Assembly (NCBI RefSeq): GCF_027943255.1
Contig: NC_072892.1
Location: forward strand, 26,559,792 to 26,623,791
Source of the DNA: Anastrepha obliqua
Lineage: Eukaryota > Arthropoda > Insecta > Diptera > Tephritidae
Length of the DNA stretch: 64,000 nt
Direction of reading: 5' to 3'
Under the pieces are notes generated by a model that had not been told where the DNA came from, searched no databases, and was given only the letters and a program-made list of their open reading frames with translations. The stretch's first letter is position 1. Every line of letters starts with the position of its first letter. This document shows, one piece after another, positions 1-11,594 of the stretch. Made by a program: the position numbers and the translations under genes.

Positions 1-42
1 TGTTACGTTTCATACAACAATGCATTTTTGCCGCTCTTAAAA

Positions 43-1048
43 ATGTCGAATTTCGTGTCTTCAAACTACGATTTGCGGGCATCGTTGATTTTCTGTTATC
101 CATTGAAGAAAAATGCTTCTCAAGCTCATCAAATGTTTATAATTAGAGGCTTATTTTGGACATGCTCTAAGTAGAGCACAGTGCTTCAGGTGGTTTGAAA
201 AATTCCGAGGTGGTGATTTTAGCGTGGAGAACGAGCATCGTGGTCGGCCACCGAAAAAGTTTGAGAACGCCGAATTGCAAGCATTGTTGGATGAAGATGA
301 TGGTCAAACACAAGAAATGATGGCAGAGGCAGAGCAGTTGGGAGTGACCCAAAAAACCATTTCCAAACGTTTGAAAGACATGGGCATGATTTTAAAGGTT
401 GGAAGATGGGTGCCGCATGAACTGACTGAAAGGCAGCAAGATAACCGAAAAACCACTTGTAAAATGCTGCTCTCCCGGTTCAAAAGGAAGTCTTTTTTGG
501 GTGTATTTCTCCAATCCCAAGCGTAAACGATCGTATGGTCCGCCCGGCCACAAGCCAAACCAAATCGCTTCGGCCGCAAGGCAATGCTGTTTGTTTTCTG
601 GGATCCGCGTGGTATGATTTGGTACGAGCTATTAAAACTAGAAACAGTTGACGGTGCATGCTACCAACGACAATTGGCCGATTTGAACAGCGCTATACAC
701 CGAAAACGCCCAGAATATGCCGATCGGCGCCACAAAGTAATTTTTCTTGATGACAATGCACCGCCATATCGAACAAGAGCGACCCAGGAATTGGTGGAGA
801 CGTACGATTGGGAGCCGCTGGTGCATGCGGATTACTTACCAGACTTGGCGCCTTCTGATTATCATTTGTTTGCATCGATGGGCCACGCAATTTCCGAGCA
901 GCGCTTCAATTCTTACGAAGAAGCCAAAAAATGGCTCGATGATTGGTTTGCGGCCAAAGACGGCCAATTTTTTTGGCGCGGCATCCACAAATTGCCTGAG
1001 AGATGGGAAAAATGTGTCGCTAGCGATGGCTATTATTTTGAAGATTAA
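43..1048 (+). pseudogene. Mariner (DD34D) transposase pseudogene
   Basis: A transposase that would cut and paste a mariner DNA transposon at TA sites. An ATG at 43 opens the N-terminal frame (MSNFVSSNYDLRA...). A frameshift near 150-160 moves the reading to the frame carrying SRAQCFRWFEKF and GRPPKKFENAEL, the paired helix-turn-helix region, ending in the family motif WVPHELTER (about 400-435). After RKSFL (about 490) roughly ten codons that normally carry the first catalytic Asp (TGDEKW) are missing. A third frame from about 563 to the TAA at 1046-1048 holds the C-terminal half, with the second Asp in LDDNAPPY and the third in APSDYHLF, 34 residues apart (DD34D). Length is near the usual 345 residues. 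It resembles the mauritiana-type group, but that is from memory. No inverted repeat is visible and the left end may lie outside the window. Dead because the first catalytic residue is deleted and the frame is broken. Confidence 0.93.
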
Positions 1049-1852
1049 ATTTGTAACCAGTTTTTGTTAATAAGCGTTTGAAATTGAAAAAATTGATCGA
1101 GAAATAATGGATTTAATTTTCCACAAAAGTATTGTATTTACAAAAGTATTAGAAAAGTAAATTTCATTAAAATTTTTATAAATTTTTTTATAAATAGATT
1201 TCAAATACGCAGACGTTAATAGAGTTGAAAAAAATCAAAATTTTTTGCTACAGTACAGTAAAAATATATTTGTACCACATAAAAAAAGTAAGAACAAAAA
1301 TATATGAAAAAAAATAATTAAAAAAATTATATGAAATTATGAATTTTTACAAAATTAATTAATAAATAATTACAAAAAAAAAATATTTAATTCGAAATTT
1401 ACAAATTTTTTATGTTAGGTTTGTTAGTCAATATTCATCACGTTTGAAAAGAGATAAAAACTAAAATTTTTTTCTAAAGTATAGTACAAATAAATAAATA
1501 CATAATTCTAAAATCTGTTGAGTAAAAAATTCAACTCTCGTTCGAATAAATTATCCGAAAAAAAATAAATTATTATTATTATTAAATTTTAATAAATACT
1601 ATTTTCTTCAAAATTATAAAGAAATATTTAAGTCTTCAGTTTTTAGTTGCATTGACTATAAATGTTCAACTATGTCACCAAAATTTACCAAAGTTAGGGG
1701 TACCAAAGAATGACAAATCGTTCGTCTTGAATTTTAATGGAATAAAAAATGTAAGCACCCAAGAAGAAACCATCGATAAAAAAGCAAAAAGAAGTTTCTT
1801 ACGCCTAAATTTTTAACAATAAAAAATCCTTTCGAAAGTTATAATTTTTATC
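1049..1852. other. AT-rich noncoding stretch
   Basis: Strongly A+T-rich sequence with A and T runs and no sustained reading frame. It contains the 3' untranslated part of the upstream mariner at its left edge, but I see no inverted repeat that would mark the element end. Nothing else recognisable. Confidence 0.6.
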
Positions 1853-2670
1853 ATCATCATCATCATTGTTGGCCTGACAGTTCGAGTTGAAATTTGGCTT
1901 CCCTCAATAGCTTCGATCCAGAATCTCGATCCTTTGCAGATTTCCACCAGTTTTTCAGTCCAAAGATCTTGGCGCCATCATTAGGTGTGTGAATTCAGGT
2001 TTTCCTCGGGTGACCCCTGTTATAAGGCACATAAGCTTTCTATTGTAAACCTTTTTTGCAATTTAGCTTGGGTCCATCCTCAGAACATGTCCAGCCCACT
2101 TAAGACGCTGAAGCTTGATGTAGTCGGCGATTTGGTAGTCGTTTAGCTCACCTAGGCATTCAACGTTATAACGTAGGCGATAGTTGATGTGATCTATCCG
2201 CACCGGTTCCAGAATGCGGCATAGAATTATTCGCTCAAATATTATTTGCTAAGGTTTGCTTCATCCGCCTTACGCATCTCCCAGGTTTCCGAAGCGTGAC
2301 TAACGCAAGGCCTAAGTATTGTTTCATAGAGTTTCAGCTTCGTTCGCTTAGAAAGAAACGAGGAACCTATTAGCCTTGTAGAGCGAAAAGGAGACCACGT
2401 TTCTGGCTGGAGCCTAACACTCACTTCTGGTTTGGCTGTTGCGTCCGCAGAGGTGATAAATCCAAGATATTTGGACGATGCAACCCGCTTAGAAGTGTAA
2501 CTGTTGATCAATATGACAGATTTTGATTGTTTTGGTACTTTTCCAGTCCGCGAAAATTTTATTTTTGATTCATCTATGCAGAGGCCCGAGGTTCTGGCTG
2601 CGTTCTCAAGTTTTAGAAAATCGTTTTTCAAAGCTGCTGTACTCCTGCATATTAGATCGATGTGATCTAA
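1853..2670 (-). mobile_element. RTE-like LINE, 3' end fragment
   Basis: 5'-truncated non-LTR retrotransposon read on the minus strand. From about 2670 down to 2242 one open frame encodes the thumb/C-terminal part of an endonuclease-reverse transcriptase: SSKYLGFITS, KLKLYETILRPCVSHASETW. Around 2180-2060, in another frame, comes the family tail (GELNDYQIADYIKLQRLKWAGHVLRM). The 3' terminus is a (TGATGA)n simple repeat (plus strand TCATCATCATCATCATT at 1851-1868), the kind of short-repeat tail RTE elements carry. The polymerase YADD box is missing because the copy is truncated. The clade label rests on motif memory. Confidence 0.8.
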
Positions 2671-2699
2671 GAACGCTAGAAAGTTTTATAATTGCCTTA

Positions 2700-3850
2700 A
2701 ATTTAAAATTATTATATTTGATACGGAACTAATTCTTTTTATGTTCCATTAACAAATATTTACCAACTTTGTCTTAATTATGCGCTTAAAGGGCGAAATT
2801 AAGGCTGCGAAAATCAAAATTTTCTTTAAGTTTAATTAAAAAAACATTAGTTTTAGTTTTTGTGTTGATTTAATTGAAATTAAAAACAAAAATGTTAAAG
2901 TTTTAAAAAGCGATTTTTTTCTATAATAAAAAAATTAAGTTCTGATTTTTAGTTTAAATTATAAAAAAAATTTCAGTTTTAAAAAAGTTTTCTATAATTA
3001 AAAATAAATGTCTTGAAATAGTTTCAAAAATATTTTTAAATTTTGATTATTTTATAAATTTGGGCAAAACCAAGAATGCGGAAACCAAAATTCCTTAACT
3101 TTAATTTTAAAAAATTAATTTTAGTTTTAATTTAATTATAATAAAAAAAAATTAAAGTTAAAAAAAATAATTTTTTAAATTAAAAAAATGAAAGTTAAAA
3201 AAAATAATTTTTTCTATAATTTGAAAAAAAAAAATGTTCTAAATAATTCTCAAATATGTATAAGTATTCTCAAATAATTAGAATATTAGCTTTTAAATTT
3301 TAATTATTTCATAAATTTGGCCGCAATCATGATTTCGAAGTTTAACCAAAAGGCTATCGAAGTTTTAAAAAAATTGTATTGCATATTTTTTTAAATAGAG
3401 AAAAAATTTAAATTATGTTCTAAAAATGTTTAAGTTTTATAGTTACTTATAAAGAAAGAAAATCATTAAAAAAAAAATATTTTAAATTTTTCAAATTTTT
3501 TTTTTATTATAATTTTCATTTTGTCAAATTTTTCAAATTTTTTTTCAAATATTTTTTTTGTTAATTTTTTCCTTAACTTTAATTAAAAAATAATAATTTT
3601 AGTTTTAATTTAATTAAAAAAAATGAAAGTAGAAAAAAATTACTTTTTTTTATAATTTAAATATAAAAAATATATATTCTAAATAATTCTCAAATATGTA
3701 TAAGTATTCTTCTAAGAAAAAGAACCGTTTAAAAATTTTTTTCAAATAAAAAAAATTTTAATTTTACAATATTTCTGCAAGTATAAAAAAGTTAAATTCT
3801 ATTGAAAACGCCGATTTTTCGAAATACTCTTAAGAATTTTACTTAAATTT
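2700..3850. repeat. AT-rich low-complexity block with diverged internal duplication
   Basis: Very A+T-rich. One segment occurs twice: around 3092-3270 and again around 3570-3710. Both contain the same string of features (CCTTAACTTTAATT, then TTTTAGTTTTAATTTAATT, then TCTAAATAATTCTCAAATAT and GTATAAGTATTCT). The end markers are 440 bases apart (3239 and 3679). A third, weaker relative lies near 2815-2900. Non-coding. Confidence 0.65.
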
Positions 3851-5556
3851 AGTTTGAACTTTTGCTGCTTCAGTTCACGTTGGACACAAGCAAAATATAG
3901 TCATTTAAAAAAATATATTTCTGCAGCCATCAAACACATCCCAACTGTGTTGCTCCTCCTCCAATCAGCGAGTTGCTGATCGCCCTAAAATGCATGCGTG
4001 CGTGCTTCGCCTTGCTTGTTGTGCTATCATCCTTCATTATCTTCCAATGATTTCAATCGACGTGTAATTCTCATTGATGCAGCTGCTGGAATTCTACTTC
4101 ATTTGTTTTTTTTTTGTCGTTGTTGCGAATGCTTCCGGCGCTAAGTGGATTGCCACCCGCTGCTTGCAACACTAACAATCAATCTACAACGCTTCTGTAA
4201 TTGCAACTGATTGCCAAGGTGTTGAAGTTGGTTGGTACAAACCAGCAGCTGTAGTAGGCACAACAGCAGCCAGCAACAGCTCCCAGCTCTCACAGCAGCC
4301 GCTGCCAACAAATTCTCACATGGCGTAGAATTTGACTGATTGCTGTATTTATTGGTGCACGCTTTTGTTGCTGTTGCGCGTTTTTTTGTACGTTGTTGCT
4401 GGCGCTCTGTCATTATTGGCTCGTAATGAGAGCTTAATAAATGGTGAATGTTTGGAGGCTGCCCACATACGCGCAGCGACTGTTTGTGTGTGTGCGTGTG
4501 TGGCGATGTTTAACAGTTTACTTTCCTGTCCCACCTACCTGGAGCGCATTTACACGCGCTTAATTGTATGCAACACAAAGTGACTACTGTAACAATAGAG
4601 GTGTAGTTTTTGTTTCTTTTTCCACATTACCTTTTTTGTCGCCTGCCTCCACTTAATACCAGTTTTGCCATATATTTGTTGTTGCTGGCCATATGTATGT
4701 TTAATGATGTGCAATTGTTTTTGTGACAGCTTTCATTTATTTGATTTGCTGACTGACTGCGCCAAATTGGCTGACAACTCGTGGCTGGCCACTGGGAGCT
4801 GCAGGGCTTTTATTGTTTGCAGGCAGCCAGTATCACTTCTCTTTAGACCCAATGGGAGGCTTTGTTCGCTGTCACTTGACGCTGTATGAGATTTGATTCC
4901 ACTTATAACTGCATACAATTCAATGTACGAACAATTTAATACAAAACTAATTGAAATTGATTGTTGTTTTTGTGTGTTCTGTGTTGGTTGACTTCAGCTT
5001 AGCAGGTTAGTTCCTGTGTTCCCTGCCCGATAAACCGGCCACCTTCGGTTGACCTGCTGGCTTCTATCCTTTGTTAATTTTTAACGATTATCCCAATTGC
5101 CTCCGGTAGCTGGTTATATTTTTATTAGAAACGAATTTTATGCTGATGATAAATGGAGTAAAATTTGTATGTGCATTTATAACTGCTTTTGCTCTGCGAA
5201 TGGTTTTAACTGTTGATCTTTCTGAAGCGAGTATGTAAGGGAGGGAAGTAAATGTATTGTAATTTTCATTTTTGAATAATGTTACCTGTATATGGGAGTA
5301 GGGGTAAAGTTGTTCAATTTTGTAATATTTTCCTCGTACTTTTTTTTTTAAACATTTGTATAAAGTTATATAATTTCAGCCGTTATATTATTCAATTTGA
5401 AAAATTGGTAAATAAATTGGCAACTTCTAAAGGTGAGCGGGCAAATTTCTCCTCAAGACAAACTGCCGAAGGAACACCTACGCTGGATTTGGCTGATTTA
5501 ATGTATGTTCGTACCAGCAAGTTTTTGGATTTGATTTTAAGTCTGATTTTACACTG
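3851..5556. other. Unique noncoding DNA with simple repeats
   Basis: Higher-complexity fly noncoding DNA without a mobile-element signature. It holds CAG/CTG-rich patches (about 4240-4310), a short GT-rich run at 4483-4503 (TGTTTGTGTGTGTGCGTGTG) and T-rich tracts. The reading frames here (for example 4141-4413 minus, 4665-4889 plus) are low-complexity by-products and show no domain. Confidence 0.55.
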
Positions 5557-5558
5557 CA

Positions 5559-6480
5559 TATCATCATCATCATTGTTGGCTAAACACCCCTGGGCAAGTC
5601 TTCGTCTGCTCCAGCAGACGCCTCCAATTGTCTCGGTTTCGTAGCCCTTTCTTCTATGTCTGTGACACTTTCCAAAGAGTATTTGTTGGGGTGGCTAATC
5701 GGTATTAGCGCTTAATATCTGAGCTGCCCATCTCAGTCTGTTGATCATTATTGTGGTTATTACAGACAGTTGCATGTACAATTTTTCGAGTTCTTGATTG
5801 TAGTGCGTTCGCTATTTGCCTTTATCACATTTCGCACCAAAGATTTTTCGCGTAGCTCTGCTTTCAAAATTAGCACCTTCTGTTTATCCGCATCTCTGAG
5901 TGACCAGGCTTCAGTAGCGTATAGCAAGGCGGGAATAATAATTGATCGGCACAGTGAAATCTCTGTTCTCTTGTTTAGAGGGCGCTTCTTTTGATGATAA
6001 CAAAGAGAAATAGCAGCGGTTCGCCATAAGGATTTTGTGAACAATCTCTGCAGAAATTTTCTTGTAACGATCAATGGTTACTTAAATTTTTTCACTACTC
6101 AAAACTACAATCAGCGATTTTTGAGTATTTGACCCACATTGCGTTTGACATAGTTCGAAGAAGTTGATCAAAGTGCTTCAGTTTTGGCTTCATTTATTTC
6201 TAAGCCCATATTTTCTGCACTTTCTATACTTTCGAAGGCATCTTTCAAATTAGGCAGCGATGATGCAATAATGTCTATGTCGTCCGCATAACCAGCCGAT
6301 TTAAATTAAATAGTTCTCTTTGTGTTTACGCCTGAGTCCCTGATAACCTTTTCAAAGGCAATATTAAAGTGAAAACGTGAGAGTCCATCCTCTTCCCGGA
6401 GTTCGTTGAGGGTAGCGAACTCTCGGAACAGATGCTTTTCTACTCTTACGACGTTTTTTACATTGCCCATAGCTATCGGG
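5559..6480 (-). mobile_element. RTE-like LINE fragment with reverse transcriptase YADD box
   Basis: Minus-strand, 5'-truncated non-LTR retrotransposon. Reading leftwards from about 6475: AMGNVKNVVRVEKHLF, then EEDGLSRFHFNIAFEKVIRD, then the polymerase catalytic box GYADDIDIIASSLPNLKDAF (YADD codons at 6279-6290), EINEAKT, and after frame breaks the thumb motif LCRSIIIPALLYATEAWSL (about 5895-5960). It ends in a (TGATGA)n tail (plus strand TCATCATCATCATTG at 5561-5575), the same tail type as the copy at 1.85 kb. Several stops and frameshifts are present, so it is inactive. Confidence 0.85.
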
Positions 6481-6724
6481 AATACCGAATACCTATCCTC
6501 TATTTATTCTGCTCGACTCATCTCAGATCCTGACGTCACTGAGACCAATGAAGGAACGTTTGGTAAAGCAGTCAGGTAACCCTGTATGCTTTGCAGTGTC
6601 ATATAAGTTTTGCGGTTGGATAAGAGAGGCCGTTGCCACTAGCATACTTTTTTTTTGCTATGTTGGTACCCTCTCCATATGAACGCATGTGAAGTTTATT
6701 TCAGTCTGTCAATTCATTCCTTGT

Positions 6725-7721
6725 TTACAAGCCATTTAGTACGGACGTGTCACAGTGTTTTCTACCAATGGAAAAAATCAAGTATGAAGTGCGGTGATTG
6801 AATTTTTATTTTTGACAGATTTAAAGCAAGGGAAATTTATGAACGAATGACGAAGGTGTATAAGGACTTTTCGCCATCAAATTAGTACAGTAGGAAGTTG
6901 AGTTGCTGAATTAAAACGTGGTCGTACAAGCCTTGCAGACGATACACGTCAAGGTTGTTCAAAAACAGCAACCATATCGGAAATCGTAGAAAAAATACAG
7001 GATATCGTATTGGAAAATTGTCGAGTGACTAAAAAGAGAAACCCTAGGCATCTCATTGGGCAGTGTAAACAATATGTCTGCGACTTTCTCAGCAATATTC
7101 AGATCGTTTCCGAAAAGATAAAGTGGATTTTGTGCGTCGATTCATCCCTTTGGATGAAACTGGGGTCTATCACCTTGATTCTAAATCAAAACAAGAGACT
7201 AATGAGTGGTGTAAACCTGGTTCTTCGGATCTGAAACGAGTTCGTGCCTAGATATCGGCCAAGAAGTTGTTAGCATCAATTTTTTGGGATGCGAAAAGAA
7301 TTTCGTTTGTGGACTACTTGAAAACTTGTAAAAATTCTGAATATTATTGTAACTATTTAGACAGTTAGATCGTGAAAAAGACCGTGTTTGCAAAAACAAA
7401 AAAAATATTTTTTCATTAGGACAATGCACTGTGTCACAAGAGTAATTTTAAATGGTTAAAATCCATGAATTAAACTTCGAATTGTTGGAACATCCTCCAA
7501 ATTCACCAAATTTGGCCCCTAGCGACTTCCATCGCTTTTCGTACCTAAAAAGGTTCATGAGTGGAAAGCATTTTTTATCAAATGATGAGGTCATAACAGC
7601 TGTGGAAGCTTATTTGGAGCCCTTCCAGATTCTCACTTCAGGGATGGAATTCATAAGTTGGAATCTGGTTCGAACAAGTTTATTGATGTTCAGGGAGACT
7701 GTGGTGTTGTACTTATTGTGA
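6725..7721 (+). mobile_element. Mariner (DD34D) relic, cecropia/irritans-like
   Basis: Heavily decayed mariner. The N-terminal region is only traceable as RGRTSLADDTRQG and TATISEIVEKIQDIVLENCRVT (about 6925-7027). The first catalytic Asp survives in RRFIPLDETGVYH (about 7135-7170), followed by KLLASIFWDAKRISFVDYLK (7263-7330). The second Asp is in a DNALCHK motif (about 7420) directly after an in-frame stop, and the third in APSDFHRF (about 7518), 34 residues later. The C-terminal frame 7452-7721 is open. At least five stops or frameshifts. Inverted repeats were not identified. Confidence 0.88.
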
Positions 7722-7794
7722 CGAAATCTGTTACAACAACGGAATTGAAAACCTTATTGCTAGTGCGAATGTAATACTTATTAAATACGCTGCG

Positions 7795-8060
7795 GATTAG
7801 ATAGATCGGCCACATTATAAGAATGCCAAGTGAAAGAATTGAAAATCAAAACACTGTTTATTTTACGTCCAATGGGAGAAAGAAAAAAGGGGCCAATCAA
7901 AAAAGAGATGGCTAGATAACGTAGAAGCAGACTTAAAAGTGCTGAACGTTCGTAATTGGAGAAATGAGGCAAGAGAGAGACTGAATTGGAGGAGGATTGT
8001 TGATGAAGCTATGGTCCAGCATGGACTGTGAAGCTAAGAAGAAGAAAAAGAAGAAGAGAT
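7795..8060 (+). mobile_element. RTE-like LINE, extreme 3' end
   Basis: Only the last 75 or so codons of an RTE-like polyprotein remain. HIIRMPSERIENQ (about 7812-7850) and, after a frameshift, KRWLDNVEADLKVLNVRNWR and RERLNWRRIVDEAMVQHGL, ending at a TGA at 8029-8031. A GAA/AAG-rich tail (8032-8060) follows immediately, as in the copy at 16.9 kb. A 5'-truncated dead copy. Confidence 0.82.
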
Positions 8061-8105
8061 TATACTGAAATTAAATGTATTTCAAACCATAAATTTGTGT
8101 TTTTC

Positions 8106-8303
8106 TTATCGAACAACAAACCTTATTGAACAACCTAGTATAAGCGAGTTGTTCACTAATTCAAAAAAGTAACTATCAACAGCAGTCAAGGGGTTGTTGC
8201 TTTGACTTATCGAACCACAAACCTTATTGAACAACCTAGTATAAGCGAAGTCGTTCACTAATTCAAAAAATAACTATCAACAGCTGTCATGGGGTTGTTG
8301 CTT
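8106..8303. repeat. 101-bp tandem duplication
   Basis: Two head-to-tail copies with a 101-base period: the first starts at 8106 and the second at 8207, both with TTATCGAACMACAAACC. They share ACCTAGTATAAGCG and the ends GTCAAGGGGTTGTTGCTT / GTCATGGGGTTGTTGCTT. Few substitutions, so the duplication is recent compared with its neighbours. Non-coding. Confidence 0.85.
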
Positions 8304-9780
8304 ATAGACCTTCGTCTTAATACCGGCCTTAAGATTAAGAAGATTCTAGTGATTTACATTTCACCATAAATTTAACAGCGAATTTACTTACTTAAGAATT
8401 TCTACACTTCAGTTGACTTCTAAGCAAATGCGCGCAGCTAAATAGGCAACTTTTCCTTGACGCCCAGCAAAACAATTTTTCTCATTCCATTCTCGCCTCG
8501 AAACATTAAATATTAAAATTTCGTAATATATTAACTCTTTTATAAGAACAAGCGAAATTGCAAGTTTGCAGTTTTTGTTGTTTCACGGCTTATCAGCAGT
8601 TTGGCATCTGCCTCCCGTTAATAGCTGCATATACCGCCATTTGTGTGCGTGTGTGCGTGTGTAGATATCAGCAATCCACTGCTTAACCACTCTACTTACC
8701 TACTTTGTTTCTTCGCCAGCGCCCAATTGCTAGTTATTAAAATATGATATTAACGTTGCAGCGCCTCTAAATATGCAACGCACTCTTGCTTAAATGCATT
8801 TCGCCTATGAAACCGAGGCGCATAATTGCGCCGCGCTTAAAAATGCAAAACAACAATAGTAGCAACAAAAACAATGTGGTGTAAATAAAGTAGCAAAAAC
8901 AAAAACAAAAACAAAAAAGACAACAACCTGAACCTAAACGCAACAAACAAACGCTACATATTTAATTAGCACAAATATTAAGTGCAGGTGTGCGGATTGG
9001 CGGAAAATTCTTAGCAACACAGGCTGTTAGCATAAAACAAAAACGAAAAACAAAAACAACGCAAAACATTGCTACGTACCCCTTTGTTCGTCGCTGTACT
9101 TACTGCCTCCCGTCCAGCAACTTGCAATTATGTCAATAATCATTCCAGAGTGATCTACAAGCGACTAAAATGCAAGGCAAAAAAGTTAATTTCCCCACTT
9201 GTTGTTGCTACCTGATGGGTATGTAAGCTGCATGGAGCGCTTTCGACAAGCGTAACACTGCCAATCAGCCTTTGTTGGCGGGGAGCCTAAACGACATGTT
9301 TTAATAAAGTGCAGCCGTTGCTTTTGTTTGCGACGGCGACGCATTCATAATTATCTGCCATTGCAGTGCAGTGGCGGTTTGTGTGCGCGTCTGTGCAGAT
9401 GCCGCAATGACCAGCGCGCGCATTTCGCATTTTCGCGAAAATTGTGGTCATCTCGTCGAGCGGAAAAAATTCCTGCTGCATAATTTTTATGTACAATTTT
9501 TCACCTTCGCGCTGCTGGTGGCTGGCTCCTCTAGTTGTAACAGAAACAAACAAAAACAAAAATAGAGAGAAATATAAACTCGCCTTCTTTGATTCCCTTC
9601 TTGGGCGAAGTTTGTTAAAAATTATAACTTTTTGTTGGGATTGTGTTCGCTTCCGTTATAAAAATTCGAGGAAGTAAAATTTTTGTTTTTTAATTTAAAA
9701 AAAAATATTTTTTTAACAAAATATTTTTCTTTTCAAATATTCAAATTTTTTAATTTTTCGAAGTTCTTAAAACCGTGAGG
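8304..9780. other. Unique noncoding DNA
   Basis: No mobile-element signature. It contains an AAAAC-type repeat at about 8893-8920, a GT run near 8643-8660 and A/T tracts. Short frames at 9287-9677 on both strands have no recognisable domain. Confidence 0.5.
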
Positions 9781-9982
9781 TTTTGTTTTTACCTGCATGC
9801 GAACTATCGATACGGGTAACATTAATTAGGCAGCTGAAAATGGCAAACATTTCATTGGCATTTGCAGTGGAAGTGGCTGACTTTTCTGTTCAGTAAGGTT
9901 TGGCAAGTCATCATGAATCATTTAACGCCAGAAAAATGGAAGCAATTGTGAAAATTTTCTTCGAAAAAAAAATATAGTAATA

Positions 9983-11255
9983 TCAGGTCAGTCCATAAGT
10001 TCGTGCGTTTTTTAAAGGTGGTTTTAAAATTAATAAAAAAGACGTTTAAAGTATTTTTTAATCAATAATATTTTTTCCTTCATTATTTACAATATCTTCC
10101 CAGCGTTTGGGCAAATTTTTAATTCCCTGCTCAAAAAATTTCTTGTCTCTGGAGCCGACATACGCTTCGATATCCTTTTTTAGAGCTTCCTTTGAGGAGT
10201 AGTTCTTGTTACACATATGGGATTGAAGTACACGGAAAAGGTGATAATCACAAGGTGCAATATCCGGAGAGCATGGTGGATGCGGCATTAGCTCCCATCC
10301 GAGCTCGTTCAGCTTGCCCAATGTTTGTCTTGCCGTATAAGGACTTACGTTGTCGTGGTGAAACAAAACTTTGCGTCTATTCACTAAAGACGGTTGATTT
10401 TTTTAAGTGCCTCATTCAAGTTTGATAGCTGATGGGAATAATAATTAGCAGTTGTCGTCTGGTTTGGTTCCAGAAGTTCATAATAAACAATACCGGCCAT
10501 ATTCCACCCAATAGACAGGAGAATCTTCTTGGGGTGAAGGCCATCTCTAGGGGTCAGTTCTGGTGCTTTATCTTTATCTAACCATTGGCGTTTGCGAACA
10601 GGATTATTGTAGAAGACCGATTTTTCATCACCAGTAATGATACGGATAAAAAAACTTTCATTTTCAAGCCGTTGCAGCAGCTGAGAACACACATTCTCTG
10701 CTGAAGATTGGCGACGGAAAGTCTGTGCGGAACCCATTTTCCCAGCTTTGAAACCTTTCCCAACTGAACCAGGTGCCTGTGAACTGTGAACTGTTCCATG
10801 CGATGAATTTAACCTCTGAGCTATCATATCGACTGTCAAATTGGGCTCAGCTTCCACGAGTTCGAGCAAGGCGTCGGAGTTAAAGACTTCAGGACGACCA
10901 GCGCGCGGGGCATCCTCCACGTCGCAGTTACCACTTCGCAATTTTGAAAACCACTTTTGCGCAGTCCTTACACTCACGGTATCCTCTCCGTGAACAGTGT
11001 TTATTTCCGCAGCAGCAGTTGTTGCATTTTTATACAAAAACTACAAAAGATACCTCTTTTACGCGTTCGAAGATCCCATTTTATTGTTTAACAATACGTG
11101 CTTCTATCCACGATTAAAATCACTTGTTGAATGCCCAATATATCAAAGAAAATATAAATAGATCCGTTATATTCCGCGAATAATTTTTTGTATGCAAAAA
11201 TCGTACAAAAGTGAAATTATGGGTAAAATACGCACGAACTTATGAACTGACCTGA
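9983..11255 (-). mobile_element. Full-length mariner with near-perfect TIRs, nested in a DD41D element
   Basis: A 1273-bp transposon with both ends intact. The termini are inverted copies of TCAGGTCAGTYCATAAGTTC with one mismatch over about 25 bases, and a TA duplication lies on each side (9981-9982 and 11256-11257). The transposase is on the minus strand. Intact ends but broken coding suggest a fairly recent non-autonomous copy that an active relative could still mobilise. Removing it and one TA rejoins the surrounding DD41D relic. Confidence 0.95.
10058..11079 (-). pseudogene. Mariner transposase, mellifera-like, broken
   Basis: About 340 codons, the usual mariner length. ATG at 11079-11077 (MGSSNA) is followed in frame by a TAA and a TAG before FLYKNATTAAAEINTVHGED. 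The helix-turn-helix region (TVSVRTAQKWFSKLRSG, APRAGRPEVF) is open. A frameshift pair displaces about 70 codons (HLVQLGKVSKLGKWVPHRL lies in another frame). The catalytic core then reads RIITGDEKSVFYNN (first Asp; the usual Trp after K is Ser), LFHHDNVSPYTARQ (second Asp) and SPDIAPCDYHLF (third Asp), spaced 34 residues apart. All three Asp are present, so stops and frameshifts are what inactivate it. Confidence 0.93.
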
Positions 11256-11594
11256 TAAATAATTCCGTTTGCGAAATTCGTAGAGCGAAGTGTTGAAGCA
11301 AACGCTGAAATGCAAATTCATCATCTTCCTCAACTTGTTGGCCTTTGTTCTTACGTAAGTATCTTGACTTCTCTCTAAATACAGCTCGTGAAGGAGTTCA
11401 AGCCAAATGACCATCGTTTGCGTCGCAGTTTTACCGATTGGGCTCATTTAGATTTATTAGAAAACGAAGTCAAAACTTGGACTGATCGAATGGGCTATGC
11501 ACCTCGTAGCCGCGGCCGACGTCGGCACCACTGGATATCATATGCAAAAAAAAAAACTGTCACCCATTCGGTGTATCCACCGAATTATTATAAC

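Larger units (their letters stand above)
9788..11590 (+). mobile_element. DD41D (rosa-type) mariner relic, split by another mariner
   Basis: A decayed element whose left part (9791-9981) matches the fragment at 61.7 kb (TTTTTACCTGCATG, then CAAACATTTCATTGGCATTT) and encodes HLTPEKWKQ and EAIVKIFFEKK, the DD41D N-terminal start. It is interrupted at 9983-11255 by a complete mariner. Downstream, coding traces resume with NNSVCEIRRA, then about 11385 with IQLVKEFKPNDHRLRRSFTD (the region before the catalytic core) and later WAMHLVAAADVGTTGYH and TVTHSVYPPNYYNRH. Most of the catalytic core is missing. The right boundary is uncertain because a LINE follows at about 11595. Confidence 0.7.
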
